In this document: piece by piece, positions 32,129 to 41,599 of the stretch
How positions within the stretch are numbered: the stretch's first letter is position 1
Layout: the number at the start of each line of letters is the position of its first letter
NCBI RefSeq assembly: GCF_036226765.1
Contig: NZ_CP109017.1
Span: forward strand, 558,001-622,000
From: Streptomyces sp. NBC_00670
GTDB lineage: Bacteria > Actinomycetota > Actinomycetes > Streptomycetales > Streptomycetaceae
Reading direction: 5' to 3'
DNA: 64,000 bases
Translations under genes and position numbers: made by a program
Notes under the pieces: model-generated
Databases searched by the model: none
Seen by the model: only the letters and a program-made list of their open reading frames with translations
What the model was told of the DNA's origin: nothing

Positions 32129-33742
32129 GTGAGCCGTACCTATGCCTTCCGGGGTACCGGCGCCCCCACGACCCGCCGGACCGACCGTCAGACCCTCGCG
32201 CTGGCGGCGATGCTGTTCGCCGTCGCGATGACGTTCATCGACCAGACCATCGTCGCCATCGCGGCCCCCGACATCGTCCGGGAGCTGGGGCTGTCGGCGT
32301 CCGGGATGCAGTGGGTGGTGAACGCGTATCTGCTGGCGCTCGCGGCGTTCTTCGCACTGGGTGGCCGGCTCGCGGATCTGCTCGGGGCCCGGCGGGTGGT
32401 CGTCGTCGGCACGCTGCTGTTCGTGGTCTCCTCGGTGCTGTGCGGGTGCGTCCCGGTGGGCGGGATCGCGCAGACGTGGTTGATCGCGTTCCGGGTGACG
32501 CAGGGTATCGGCGCGGCGCTGCTGTTCCCGGCGGCGCTCGCGGTGGTGGTCTCGGTGTTCCCGGTGGAGCGCCGGGGCCGGGCGCTGGCGCTGTTCTTCG
32601 GGCTGTCCGGGGCGCTGACCGTCCTCGGTCCGCTGCTCGGCGGCTGGCTCACCTCGTGGACCTGGCGCGCCGTCTTCTGGGTCAACGTGCCGGTGGCGCT
32701 CGTGGCCCTGGTGCTGACGTATCTGGCCCGGCTGGAGGACCGGCCGCGCGCCGAGTCCCTGGACCTGCGCGGCGCCGCGCTGATCGTGGCCGGAATGGGC
32801 CTGAGCGTCCTCGGCTTCCAGCAGGCCGCGACCTGGGGCTGGGACAGCGGGGCGACCTGGGGGTGCATCGCGGGTGGCGCCGCGCTCCTCGTGCTGTTCC
32901 GGCGGTACGAGCGCGGGGTGCGCCAGCCGCTGATCAGGCTGCGGGTGTTCCGGGACCCGGCGTTCCGGGCGGACACGCTGGTGCTGTTCTTCGCGATGCT
33001 CGCGTTCGTCCCGCTGTTCTTCTTCGCCTCCGTGTACGCGCAGGTGTGCCTGAGCGCCTCGCCCACCCAGGCGGCGCTCTTCCTGCTGTACTTCTTCGCG
33101 GGCTTCGCGCTCGCCTCCCAGTGGGGCGGCCGCATCCTCGACAAGCGCGGCGCCCGCCCGGCGCTGAAGCTCGGCACGGCGCTGGGCGCCCTCGGCTTCG
33201 CACTGTGGGCGAACCGGCTGACCGACCTGTCGATGCACGACCAGTGGCCGTACGCCGCCATGGCCGGCGCCGGCATCGGGTTCCTGCTCGCCCCCGCCTC
33301 CACGGATGCCGTCAACCGGGCGATCGGCGCCTCGTACGGCGAGGTCACCGGCGTCACCCAGACCGTGCGCAACTACGCGGCCAGCGTGGGCCTGGCCGTC
33401 TTCGGCGCGCTGCTCACCCATGTCACGGCCGAGAACGTGGCCGGCACCCTGCGCGCGCGTGGTCTGCCGCCGGGCACGGCGCACGGGGCGGCCCGCGAGA
33501 TCGCCGAGTCCGTCACGGGCAACGGGGACGCCCACGTCCCCCAGGGCTCCGGGCAGGCGTCCTCGGCGGCACGGGAGGCGATGGCCGCCGTACGGATGGA
33601 CTTCGCCGAGGCCAACCAGTGGGTGTTCTACGGCATGGCCATCTGCCTCGGCCTCGCCTACCTGTGCGCGCTGCGCCACCCGGGCGACCGGGTGACGGCC
33701 CCGGTGGCGGAGCCCGCGCGGCCGAAGGCACCGGTCTCCTGA
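32129..33742 (+). CDS. MFS drug exporter, DHA2 (EmrB/QacA) family
   Basis: A 537-residue transporter with about 14 membrane helices. Helix 1 ends in FIDQTIVAIAAPDI, the DHA2 antiporter opening; GGRLADLLGARRVVVVGT is motif A; GALTVLGPLLGGWLT is the antiporter motif C. It expels hydrophobic drugs or metabolites in exchange for protons. The GTG at 32129 is only 52 bases after the amidohydrolase stop and has no good ribosome site, so the start is less certain than the gene. A 12-bp palindrome (32080-32091) sits in the gap. No regulator gene adjoins it. Confidence 0.9.
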   Translation: MSRTYAFRGTGAPTTRRTDRQTLALAAMLFAVAMTFIDQTIVAIAAPDIVRELGLSASGMQWVVNAYLLALAAFFALGGRLADLLGARRVVVVGTLLFVVSSVLCGCVPVGGIAQTWLIAFRVTQGIGAALLFPAALAVVVSVFPVERRGRALALFFGLSGALTVLGPLLGGWLTSWTWRAVFWVNVPVALVALVLTYLARLEDRPRAESLDLRGAALIVAGMGLSVLGFQQAATWGWDSGATWGCIAGGAALLVLFRRYERGVRQPLIRLRVFRDPAFRADTLVLFFAMLAFVPLFFFASVYAQVCLSASPTQAALFLLYFFAGFALASQWGGRILDKRGARPALKLGTALGALGFALWANRLTDLSMHDQWPYAAMAGAGIGFLLAPASTDAVNRAIGASYGEVTGVTQTVRNYAASVGLAVFGALLTHVTAENVAGTLRARGLPPGTAHGAAREIAESVTGNGDAHVPQGSGQASSAAREAMAAVRMDFAEANQWVFYGMAICLGLAYLCALRHPGDRVTAPVAEPARPKAPVS

Positions 33743-33822
33743 GAGGATCCGGAGACCCCTGACATGGTGACGTCCCCCGGTGACGACGGGCGGGCGGGCC
33801 GGAGGCGCGCGAGGATCGGTGA

Positions 33823-34731
33823 ATGGGCGTGGGAGTGGGTCTCGTGCTGTCGGTCGTCTTCGCGCTGTGCGCGGCGTTCAGCAACGCGCTGGCCACCGTG
33901 TTGCAGCGGCGGGCCGCGCTGAGCGTGCCCGAGTCGCGGGGGTTCCGCCTCGGGCTCGTCGTGGACCTGCTGCACCGGCCGGTGTGGATGGCCGGGATGC
34001 TCGCGGTGGTGGTGGCCGGGATCGGGCAGGCGGCGGCGCTGGCCACCGGCCCGCTCTCGCTCGTCCAGCCGCTGTTCGTGCTGGAACTGCCGCTGGCCCT
34101 GCTGATCGCCTCCCTGGTGACACGGAGCCGGCTGCCGGGCGTGCTGTGGGTGGCCGTGGCCTCGGTGGTCGCCGGGCTCGGGCTCGCCCTGGCGGCCGCG
34201 TCGCCCTCCGGGCACCAGGAGCACGTGACCCCCGACCGGTGGATCCCGGCGCTGGTGGCCTGCGCCGGGTTCGTGGTGCTGCTGGTGGTTGCCGGGTTCA
34301 GACGGCCGAACGGCAAGGCGCGGGCCGGCTGTCTGGGCGCGGCCACCGCCGTCTGCTACGCGCTGACCGCCGGGCTGATGAAGTCCGCCATGGCGGTCCT
34401 GGACGGCTCCGGAATCGTCGCCTTCCTCACCGCGTGGCAGACGTACGCGTTCGCGGCGGCCGGTGTGTGCGCGGTGCTGCTCCTCGAGCACGCGATGCAG
34501 GGCGGGCCGCTGGTCGCCTCCCAACCGGCGCTCACCCTCGGCGACGCGACGGTGAGCCTGCTGCTCGGGGTGGCGCTGTACCAGGAACACATCCGCACGG
34601 GGTGGTGGCTGCTGCCGCAGCTGCTGGGCGTGGGCCTGATCGTCACGGGTGTGCTGGTGCTGGCGCACCGGGGGACGGATCTGCGCAACGAGGCGCGGGA
34701 GGCCGAGGGCCGGACGGCCCCGGCCTCCTGA
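33823..34731 (+). CDS. DMT-superfamily membrane transporter
   Basis: A 302-residue protein with about nine to ten hydrophobic helices in two halves, the usual EamA-like layout. The N-terminal half reads SVVFALCAAFSNALATVLQR and PLSLVQPLFVLELPLALLIA; the C-terminal half has a related ASQPALTLGDATVSLLLGV. Such proteins move small metabolites or nucleotide-sugars; the substrate is unknown. GAGGA lies eight bases before the ATG. A hairpin terminator overlaps the stop. Confidence 0.83.
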   Translation: MGVGVGLVLSVVFALCAAFSNALATVLQRRAALSVPESRGFRLGLVVDLLHRPVWMAGMLAVVVAGIGQAAALATGPLSLVQPLFVLELPLALLIASLVTRSRLPGVLWVAVASVVAGLGLALAAASPSGHQEHVTPDRWIPALVACAGFVVLLVVAGFRRPNGKARAGCLGAATAVCYALTAGLMKSAMAVLDGSGIVAFLTAWQTYAFAAAGVCAVLLLEHAMQGGPLVASQPALTLGDATVSLLLGVALYQEHIRTGWWLLPQLLGVGLIVTGVLVLAHRGTDLRNEAREAEGRTAPAS

Positions 34732-34749
34732 GGCCGCCTGAGCGGCCTC
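34730..34749. terminator. Bidirectional hairpin between convergent genes
   Basis: GAGGCCGC-CTGA-GCGGCCTC is a perfect 8-bp stem with a four-base loop, in the 26-base gap between the DMT transporter and the Gfo/Idh/MocA gene. Confidence 0.65.
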
Positions 34750-34757
34750 CGCCCTCG

Positions 34758-35966
34758 CTACCGCGTCTGCCCCCGTTCGAAGTAGGCGACCAGTTCCGGG
34801 TCCAGCTCCGGCACCTCGCGGGGTGTGCCGCCGTCCCGCAGCGACGCGGTGGCCCGTACCCCGGCGGCGACGGCCATCCGCGCGGCGACGGGCGAGGTGT
34901 CCGTGGCGCCGCCCTCGCGCACGAACCGGAGGAACTCGTCGATCAGCAGCGGGTCGGCGCCGCCGTGCCCCTCCTCCCCGTCGTCGCCCTCCTCGGTGAC
35001 CGGTACGGCGTACTCCGCGTCGGCCTGCGCCCGGTAGGTGGAGCGGCGGGAGTTCCACACCCGGACCACCGCTCCTTCCTCGTCGCCGAAGTTCTCCAGC
35101 CGGCCGGCGTCGCCGATGACGGTGTAGTTGCGCCAGTAGTCGGGGGTGAAGTGGCACTGCTGGTAGGCGGCGAGGACCCCGTTGTCCAGGCGCATGTTGA
35201 GCAGCGACACGTCCTCGACGTCGATGACCGGGTTGAGTCCGCGCTGGGTGGCCGGGGGCCAGTGGCCGTCCTCGGTGTGCCAGTCGGCGTACTTGGGCTC
35301 GCCGGGGGCCCGGCGGTGCGGGTTGTCCCCGTAGACCATCAGGTCGCCGAGGGCCTGCACCCGCCGTGCGTAGCCGCCGGCGAGCCAGTGCAGTACGTCG
35401 ATGTCGTGGGCGGCCTTCTGGAGCAGCAGCCCGGTGGTGTGGCGCCGTTCCGCGTGCCAGTCCTTGAAGTACCAGTCACCGCCGTACCCCACGAAGTGCC
35501 GCACCCAGATGGTCTTGACCTCGCCGATCTCGCCGCGCGCGATGATGTCGCGCATCAGCCGGATCACCGGCATGTGCCGCATGTTGTGTCCGACGTAGAG
35601 GCGGGTGCCGGTCTCGTACGCCGTGCGCAGGATCGCGTCGCAGCGCTCGACGGTGATGTCGAGGGGTTTCTCGACGAAGACCGGCTTGCCCGCCTCCAGC
35701 GCCTCGCGGGCGAGGTCGGCGTGGGTGTGGTCGGGGGTGAGGACGAGGACCGCGTCGATGTCGGGGGCGTGGATCACCTCCCTGTGGTCGTCGGTCAGGC
35801 GCGCCCCGGGGAACGCCGCTTCCGCCTCCTTGCGGGCCGCGCCGTCGGGGTCGGCGAGCGCGGCGATCCGTGCCCCGTTGCCCGGTCGGTGGGCGGTGCG
35901 CGCGAGCGAGCCGCGCAGTCCGAAGCCGAGGACACCGAGGCGGAGTTCGCGGGGGGCGTCGGTCAT
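34758..35966 (-). CDS. Gfo/Idh/MocA-family oxidoreductase
   Basis: A 402-residue NAD(P)-dependent sugar dehydrogenase-type protein. The Rossmann motif is GVLGFGLRGSLARTA near residues 10-24, and the conserved EKPLDIT near 98-104 has the catalytic-region Lys. It also has GHNMRHMPV and a HDIDVLHWLAGG segment whose Asp and His are family active-site residues. Members oxidise, reduce or epimerise sugars and inositols. It follows the DUF4832 secreted protein on the minus strand and is divergent from the galactoside ABC operon, so a role in handling a galactoside-derived sugar is plausible. Confidence 0.88.
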   Translation of the reverse strand: MTDAPRELRLGVLGFGLRGSLARTAHRPGNGARIAALADPDGAARKEAEAAFPGARLTDDHREVIHAPDIDAVLVLTPDHTHADLAREALEAGKPVFVEKPLDITVERCDAILRTAYETGTRLYVGHNMRHMPVIRLMRDIIARGEIGEVKTIWVRHFVGYGGDWYFKDWHAERRHTTGLLLQKAAHDIDVLHWLAGGYARRVQALGDLMVYGDNPHRRAPGEPKYADWHTEDGHWPPATQRGLNPVIDVEDVSLLNMRLDNGVLAAYQQCHFTPDYWRNYTVIGDAGRLENFGDEEGAVVRVWNSRRSTYRAQADAEYAVPVTEEGDDGEEGHGGADPLLIDEFLRFVREGGATDTSPVAARMAVAAGVRATASLRDGGTPREVPELDPELVAYFERGQTR

Positions 35967-36025
35967 GACAGGTGCGCCTTTCTGGTGGGTGGTGCGTGGT
36001 GTGTCGTGGTGGTGGCGGGCGGGTG

Positions 36026-38038
36026 TCAGCTCACGGTGATCCTGTCGATGTCGGGTGCCCAGCCGTCGGGGTTGGCGAGGGTGACGGTGTTGTCCGTACC
36101 CGCGCGCAGGTCCAGTCGCACCGTGGTGCTGGCTGTGGTGTTCCAGTCGGCGGTCGGGGCGAAGGAGAGGGTCCGGGGGGTGCCGTCGCCCGCCTGGACG
36201 GTGGCCGTGCGGGCGGTCTGGGTGGCGTAGTGCACGGTGACGGTGCGGGTGCCTCCGGTGCCGCCGTCGACGTGGCGGAAGGTGAGGGTGGCGCCGTTGC
36301 CGACGTATCCCACCTTGGCTCCGCCGGAGCAGCCGCCGCAGTCGGCCACGAGCGCCCCGCCGGTCAGGGTGTTGCCGGACGCCTCGGCCTCGTAGCTCGC
36401 CGTGCCGGTGTCCTGGCCCGGGCCGACGGTCATCGCGCCGAGGTCGAGCCAGCCGTCGCTGTTCTGGCCGGCGTTGGCGAAGCGCAGCTTCTTGGCGCGG
36501 GAGCTGACCTTCTCCAGGGGGTTGTCGGCCTTCATCACGAGCCGGTAGCCGCCCTGGCCGACGCCGCTGAGGTCGACGGAGGTGTCGAAGTAGCGCGGAC
36601 TGCCGAAGTCGAGGTAGGTGGGGTCGGAGCCCACTTTCCAGTCCGGGAAGGCCCTGATCCGGGTGGGCATGACCGTGCGCAGGTCCCAGGAGGTGTCCCA
36701 GTCCTTGACGACGTCGCCGGAGGCGTTCTTGAGGCCGAGGCGGACCTTCCAGGGGTAGTAGAAGGGCGCGACGCCGGTGTTGGTGATCCGTACGCCGACC
36801 TTGGTGGTGCCCTGGGCGGTGTCGTGGAAGTAGGCGTCGGTGACACCCAGGTTGTAGCCCATCAGCCGGACCGCGGCGGCCACGTTCGGGTCGGTGGCGG
36901 AGTAGTTCGCGCTGCCCTCGTTGATCTTCCAGGTGGTGTGCTCCAGCTCGAGGCACGCCTTCATGTTGTCCACGTCGCCGGACCCGCCGGGCCAGTTCGC
37001 GAAGGCGGTGGGCTGGATCTCGGGCCGTACCTCGCCGCCCATCGAGGCGGTGGTCCAGCGGTTCTCGACGCCGTGTTCGACGGCCTTCTGCAACTGGGCC
37101 CAGGGGGCGCCGCCCATCGACTCGGGCAGGGTGAGGCCCTGCGCGGGCGAGCCCTCCCGGTAGCAGAAGGAGTCGTCGTGGTAGCCCACGGAGGGCCGGC
37201 TGTCGGCGGCGCCGCCCGCGGAGTCGGGGTAGCGCAGCTCGATCCTGGTGTGGGTGAACGCCTTGGCGTACGCGTCGACGATCCCGGCGGCGTGGGCGTC
37301 GGTGGGCATGTAGTTCGGGTACGCGTCGCCGGAGGTGTCGGTGTCGTAGGGCCAGGTGTGCCATTCGCCCCACAGGCCGATCAGCCCCAGGTGGATGAAG
37401 CCCAGGCGCGGGTCGCCGTCGTAGCGGGCGCCGAAGGCGGCGATGAACTGCTTGAGGGCGTCCAGCAGGTAGGGGCTGTCGTAGTCGGGGCTGGTGGTGC
37501 CCCAGTAGGCGTTGTCGCGGTTGTCCACGTGCCCGGCGAAGCAGGGCGGGATGGCGTTGGTGGGGTGGCTGCCGGTGCTGTGCGGATACTCGATGTAGAA
37601 GCGGACGGCGGCCTGGTTGCCGGCCGCGGCGATGGCGTCCAGGGCGTCGTCCAGGACCCCCCAGTCGTAGTGGGCGCAGTCGGAGGCGTCGTTCATGACC
37701 TCCGACAGACCGAAGTAGGACCAGGTCAGCGAGTGCGGATAGCCCGTGTTCTGGTCGCTGCCCGCCTGGTAGAAGCGGGCGAATCCCTTGAGCGGGTTGT
37801 CCAGTGGCGCGTCGGCGGCGGCCAGGGCGTGGACCGGGAGCGTGGGGTCGGGGTCCGGGCCGGGTGCCGGCCGGTCGGGGACACCGCCCGCGGCCGCGGC
37901 GGCACCGGACGCGGTGCCGGCGGTGACGGGAGCGGCGTGGGCGGTGGTGCCGGGCAGTGCCGTGAGGGCGAGGGCGAGGGCCGCCGAGCAGAGAGCGGCC
38001 CACAGCCCTCTGCGGCGTCCGGGCGAGAACGTGCGCAT
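36026..38038 (-). CDS. Secreted DUF4832/DUF4874-type protein with C-terminal carbohydrate-binding module
   Basis: A 670-residue secreted protein. The signal peptide has MRTFSPGRRRGLWAAL and an Ala-rich cleavage site near residue 35 (TAHA). Residues 75-500 look like the TIM-barrel-like DUF4874/DUF4832 pair: NPLKGFARFYQ, LIGLWGEWHTWP and TNTGVAPFYYPWKVRLGL. The last 130 residues begin ASYEAEASGNTLTGGA and end with VTLANPDGWAPDIDRITVS, typical of CBM6/CBM35 modules. It is likely a glycoside-acting or glycan-binding protein whose chemistry is not established. It sits in the galactoside locus, divergent from the importer. Confidence 0.85.
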   Translation of the reverse strand: MRTFSPGRRRGLWAALCSAALALALTALPGTTAHAAPVTAGTASGAAAAAGGVPDRPAPGPDPDPTLPVHALAAADAPLDNPLKGFARFYQAGSDQNTGYPHSLTWSYFGLSEVMNDASDCAHYDWGVLDDALDAIAAAGNQAAVRFYIEYPHSTGSHPTNAIPPCFAGHVDNRDNAYWGTTSPDYDSPYLLDALKQFIAAFGARYDGDPRLGFIHLGLIGLWGEWHTWPYDTDTSGDAYPNYMPTDAHAAGIVDAYAKAFTHTRIELRYPDSAGGAADSRPSVGYHDDSFCYREGSPAQGLTLPESMGGAPWAQLQKAVEHGVENRWTTASMGGEVRPEIQPTAFANWPGGSGDVDNMKACLELEHTTWKINEGSANYSATDPNVAAAVRLMGYNLGVTDAYFHDTAQGTTKVGVRITNTGVAPFYYPWKVRLGLKNASGDVVKDWDTSWDLRTVMPTRIRAFPDWKVGSDPTYLDFGSPRYFDTSVDLSGVGQGGYRLVMKADNPLEKVSSRAKKLRFANAGQNSDGWLDLGAMTVGPGQDTGTASYEAEASGNTLTGGALVADCGGCSGGAKVGYVGNGATLTFRHVDGGTGGTRTVTVHYATQTARTATVQAGDGTPRTLSFAPTADWNTTASTTVRLDLRAGTDNTVTLANPDGWAPDIDRITVS

Positions 38039-38176
38039 GGTCGGCCTCCGGGGGTTCGGTTGCGGTGGGGGTGGCCGGTGGCCCGGCCGCAGGTCCGGAC
38101 CGGTGCGAGGTCCGGTCCGGGGTCCGGCGCGAGGTCCGGCGAGCGTGGCTGAATCCCGATCAGTTATGCGCCACCA

Positions 38177-38207
38177 TTGACAAAGTTTCGCTGTTGCTCA
38201 TCAATAT
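38177..38207 (+). promoter_or_regulatory. Promoter of the galactoside ABC operon
   Basis: TTGACA at 38177-38182 is a perfect -35 box. An AT-rich -10 region follows at 38200-38207 (ATCAAT or CAATAT, spacers 17 or 19). Transcription would begin about 50 bases before the permease ATG at 38267, which has GGAGG seven bases upstream. Between the boxes lies CAAAGTTTCG, a small dyad centred on G, and ATTGA/TCAAT flank the whole; either could be a repressor site. Confidence 0.6.
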
Positions 38208-38266
38208 GTGGGCACAGCGCTCCACTGGCAAGAGGTGCGGCGCAGATCTTCTTCGGAGGCGTGAGT

Positions 38267-39220
38267 ATGGGCGCCAGCACGGCAGTTGCGCCGCCCCGGC
38301 AGCGCGGCGGGGGCCGCACGGGCAAGGGCGCGAGCCCGGGGCGGCCCCGGAAGGCGCGCGACGACAGGAAGGCGGCCTGGCTGTTCCTCGCCCCGGCCCT
38401 GGCGGGATTCGCGCTGTTCTACGCCTATCCGACCGCCCGGGGCATCTACTACTCGCTCACCGACTACAGTCTGCTCACCGACCCGCACTTCACCGGCACG
38501 GCGAACTACCGGCAGCTGATCGGCGACGACCAGTTCTGGAACGCGCTCAAGGTCACCGGCTACTACGTCGTGCTGAACATCGGCTCGCAGATGATCCTCG
38601 CCCTGGGGCTCGCGACGCTGATGCACCGGCTGACCCGCTCGGTGGCGCTGCGCGCGATGCTGCTCGTGCCCTGGCTGGTGCCCAACGTGACCGTGGGCCT
38701 GCTGTGGATGTGGATGCTCGACGCCAACCTCGGCTTCGTCAACCACCTCCTGGGCGCCTTCGGCGTGGGCCCCACCGGCTTCTTCACCTCACCGACCTGG
38801 GCGATGCCCACCGTCGCCGGCATCAACGCCTGGGCCTACACCGGCTACACGGCGCTGCTGCTCTACGCGGGCATGCTCCAGATCCCGCAACACCTGTACG
38901 AGAGCGCCTCGTTGGACGGCGCGGGCGAGTGGCGCATGTTCACCCGCATCACCCTGCCGCTGCTGCGCCCGGTCCTGGCACTGGTCCTGGTGGTCTCCCT
39001 GATCGGCTCGTTCCAGATCTTCGACACGATCGCCGTGACCACCAAGGGCGGCCCGGTCGGCGCCACGCGGGTCATCTACTTCTACATCTACGAACAGGCC
39101 TTCACGTACTTCCACATGGGGTACGCCTCCGCCGTCGCCGTGATCCTCGCACTGCTCCTCGGTGTGCTGACCGCCGTGCAGATGCGGCTGCTGCGCGCGT
39201 CCCGTTCGGACCTGGCCTGA
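38267..39220 (+). CDS. Carbohydrate ABC transporter permease (MalF-type)
   Basis: A 317-residue inner-membrane permease with six helices. After a basic tail it begins WLFLAPALAGFALFYAYP, the usual CUT1 opening. The EAA loop that contacts the ATPase is YESASLDGAGEWRMFTRITL at about 208-227. It is the first gene of a permease-permease-binding protein-glycosidase set. No ATPase is encoded here; in Streptomyces a shared MsiK ATPase elsewhere commonly powers such importers. Confidence 0.93.
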   Translation: MGASTAVAPPRQRGGGRTGKGASPGRPRKARDDRKAAWLFLAPALAGFALFYAYPTARGIYYSLTDYSLLTDPHFTGTANYRQLIGDDQFWNALKVTGYYVVLNIGSQMILALGLATLMHRLTRSVALRAMLLVPWLVPNVTVGLLWMWMLDANLGFVNHLLGAFGVGPTGFFTSPTWAMPTVAGINAWAYTGYTALLLYAGMLQIPQHLYESASLDGAGEWRMFTRITLPLLRPVLALVLVVSLIGSFQIFDTIAVTTKGGPVGATRVIYFYIYEQAFTYFHMGYASAVAVILALLLGVLTAVQMRLLRASRSDLA

Positions 39221-39229
39221 GGAGCGACC

Positions 39230-40126
39230 ATGACACGCACGCGCACCCGCAACCGGCCGACGCCGGGCCGCGTCCTCGCCTGGGCGCTGATGATCGCCGC
39301 ACTGGTGGCGACGCTCTTCCCGTTCTACTGGATGGTCCGCACCGCCCTGACCCCCGCGGCCGATCTCTACTCCGACTCCACGGGCCCCTTCCCCCAGCAC
39401 CCCACGATGATCAACTTCTGGCGGGTGCTCGGCCTGACCAGCCAGGAGGAGGCCAGGGCCGCCGGCGGCTCCGGGGCGCAGGTCGACTTCCTGCGCTATC
39501 TGCTCAACTCCGTCGTCTACAGCGGGCTGATCGCCTCCCTTCAGACGCTGTTCTGCGCGATGGCCGGCTACGCCTTCGCCCGGCTGCGCTTCCCCGGCCG
39601 GGACGCGGTCTTCGGGGTGCTGATCGCCGCGCTGATGGTGCCGCCGATCTTCACCGTGCTGCCCAACTTCGTGCTCGTGAAGAACCTCGGCTGGCTCAAC
39701 ACCTTCGCCGGCATGGTCGCGCCGAGCGTGCTGATGACGCCGTTCGCCGTGTTCTTCCTGCGCCAGTTCTTCCTGTCCATCCCGCGTGAGGTGGAGGAGG
39801 CAGCCGTCCTGGACGGGGTCGGCGCCTGGGGCGTCTTCTGGCGTGTGGTGATGCCGATGAGCCGGGGCCCCCTGCTCACCATCGGACTGACGACCGCGGT
39901 GTGGGCCTGGAAGGACTATCTGTGGCCGCTGCTGACCGGCCGCGAGGAGGAGACCCGCGTGCTGACGGTGGCGCTCGGCATCTTCCAGCAGCAGTCCCCC
40001 AACACCCAGCCGGACTGGACCGGTCTGATGGCCGGCTCCACCCTCTCCGTGCTGCCTGTCCTCGTGATCCTCATCCTCCTCGGCCGCCGTCTGGTCGAGT
40101 CGCTGAACTTCACCGGCATCAAGTGA
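39230..40126 (+). CDS. Carbohydrate ABC transporter permease (MalG-type)
   Basis: A 298-residue permease with six helices; FPFYWMVRTALTP marks the first. The EAA loop is REVEEAAVLDGVGAWGVFWR near residues 184-203, and the C-terminus LVESLNFTGIK is typical for MalG relatives. It begins nine bases after the first permease stop, with GAGGAG in the gap. It completes the membrane channel for the sugar importer. Confidence 0.93.
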   Translation: MTRTRTRNRPTPGRVLAWALMIAALVATLFPFYWMVRTALTPAADLYSDSTGPFPQHPTMINFWRVLGLTSQEEARAAGGSGAQVDFLRYLLNSVVYSGLIASLQTLFCAMAGYAFARLRFPGRDAVFGVLIAALMVPPIFTVLPNFVLVKNLGWLNTFAGMVAPSVLMTPFAVFFLRQFFLSIPREVEEAAVLDGVGAWGVFWRVVMPMSRGPLLTIGLTTAVWAWKDYLWPLLTGREEETRVLTVALGIFQQQSPNTQPDWTGLMAGSTLSVLPVLVILILLGRRLVESLNFTGIK

Positions 40127-40178
40127 GCCGGCACTCCCCCTCCTTCGTCACCGCACGCTCCTGAGAGAGGCATCCGAC

Positions 40179-41522
40179 ATGCGATCCACCCACCGGCGCG
40201 CCGCCGCGGCCCTGCTGTGCCTGGCCGCGACCTCCACCTTCGTCTCCTGCGGCAGCTCCGACGAGGGCTCCGGCGGCACCACGCTCAACTACTGGCTGTG
40301 GGACGACAAGCAGCTCCCCGCCTACCAGGAGTGCGCGACCGCGTTCCACAAGGCCAACCCGGACATCACCGTCAAGATCACCCAGACGGCGTGGGCCCAG
40401 TACTGGCAGAACCTCACCACCCAGCTCACCTCCGGCGACGCCCCGGACGTGTGGACCAACCAGAGCTCGTACTATCCGCAGTTCGCCACCAGCAACCAGC
40501 TCCTGGACCTGCAGCCGCTGATCGAGCGGGACAAGGTGGACCTCTCCGCCTACCAGAGCGGCCTGGCCGACGTCTGGGCCAAGGACGGCAAGCGCTACGG
40601 GCTGCCCAAGGACTGGGACACCATGGCGCTGGTCTACAACACCACGATGCTGAAGAAGCAGGGCCTCACCAAGGCCGAGCTGGACAAGCTCACCTGGAAC
40701 CCGTCCGACGGCGGCACGCTGGAGCAGGCGATCGCCAAGTCCACCGTCGACACCAAGGGCCGCAACGGACTCGACCCCGACTTCGACAAGAACCACATCA
40801 AGGTCTACGGGTTCCTGCCCGAGTGGGCCGACGGCTCGCAGGGGCAGAACGGCTGGGGCGACCTGGCCGCCGCCAACGGGTTCAGCTACCTCGACAAGAA
40901 CCCCTGGGGCACCCACTACAACTACGACGACCCCAAGCTCGCCGAGACCATCGCCTGGTTCAAGCACCTGATCGACAAGGGGTACGCGCCCCGCTTCGAC
41001 AAGCAGTCCACGGTCGCCAACTCCGAGCTGCTCTCGGCGGGCAAGGGAGCCATCATGGTCACCGGCTCGTGGACCATCTCCACCTTCACCGACCCCAAGG
41101 TCAAGGAGAAGCTGGCCTTCGCCCCGCTGCCGGTCGGGCCCGCCGGGCGCAAGAGCGCCATCAACGGGCTGGCCGACTCCATCTGGGCCGGCACCAAGCA
41201 CCAGGAGCAGGCCTGGCAATGGGTCAAGTACCTGGGCTCCGCCGACTGCCAGGACCGCGTGGCCGAGCACGCCGTGGTCTTCCCCGCGCTGAAGTCCGCC
41301 ACCCAGAAGGCGCTGGCCGCGCACAAGGCCAAGGGGCACGACGTCAGCGTGTTCACCGACGTCACGGCCGCGAAGGAGACCTTCCCGCTGCCCGTCACCG
41401 AGCACGGCACCGAGATCAACCCGCTGGTACAGGACGCCATCCAGTCCGTCATCCTCGGCCAGGCCCAGCCGCGGAAGGCGCTGAAGGACGCCAACGACAA
41501 GGTCAACGCCCTCTTCAAGTAG
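40179..41522 (+). CDS. Sugar ABC transporter substrate-binding lipoprotein
   Basis: A 447-residue SBP_bac_1-type protein. The signal ends in a lipobox with Cys24 (TFVSCG), anchoring it outside the membrane. The two-lobed binding fold is seen in LNYWLWDDKQLPAYQECA, GDAPDVWTNQSSY, GLPKDWDTMALVYN and IMVTGSWTISTF. It captures a sugar, most likely an alpha-galactoside given the downstream enzyme, and delivers it to the two permeases. GAGAGAGG precedes the ATG. Confidence 0.93.
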   Translation: MRSTHRRAAAALLCLAATSTFVSCGSSDEGSGGTTLNYWLWDDKQLPAYQECATAFHKANPDITVKITQTAWAQYWQNLTTQLTSGDAPDVWTNQSSYYPQFATSNQLLDLQPLIERDKVDLSAYQSGLADVWAKDGKRYGLPKDWDTMALVYNTTMLKKQGLTKAELDKLTWNPSDGGTLEQAIAKSTVDTKGRNGLDPDFDKNHIKVYGFLPEWADGSQGQNGWGDLAAANGFSYLDKNPWGTHYNYDDPKLAETIAWFKHLIDKGYAPRFDKQSTVANSELLSAGKGAIMVTGSWTISTFTDPKVKEKLAFAPLPVGPAGRKSAINGLADSIWAGTKHQEQAWQWVKYLGSADCQDRVAEHAVVFPALKSATQKALAAHKAKGHDVSVFTDVTAAKETFPLPVTEHGTEINPLVQDAIQSVILGQAQPRKALKDANDKVNALFK

Positions 41523-41599
41523 CCGATCCGGCACCGCGCCTCCCGCCCGGTCCACGTTCCGCCCGGCTCACTTCCCACCCGGCTCACGCAAGGAGATCC

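Noticed and set aside
35967..38003. Extension of the Gfo/Idh/MocA protein by about 679 residues
   Set aside because: The extra part is a shifted frame of the DUF4832 gene, Arg/His/Pro-rich; the Rossmann fold starts normally at 35966.
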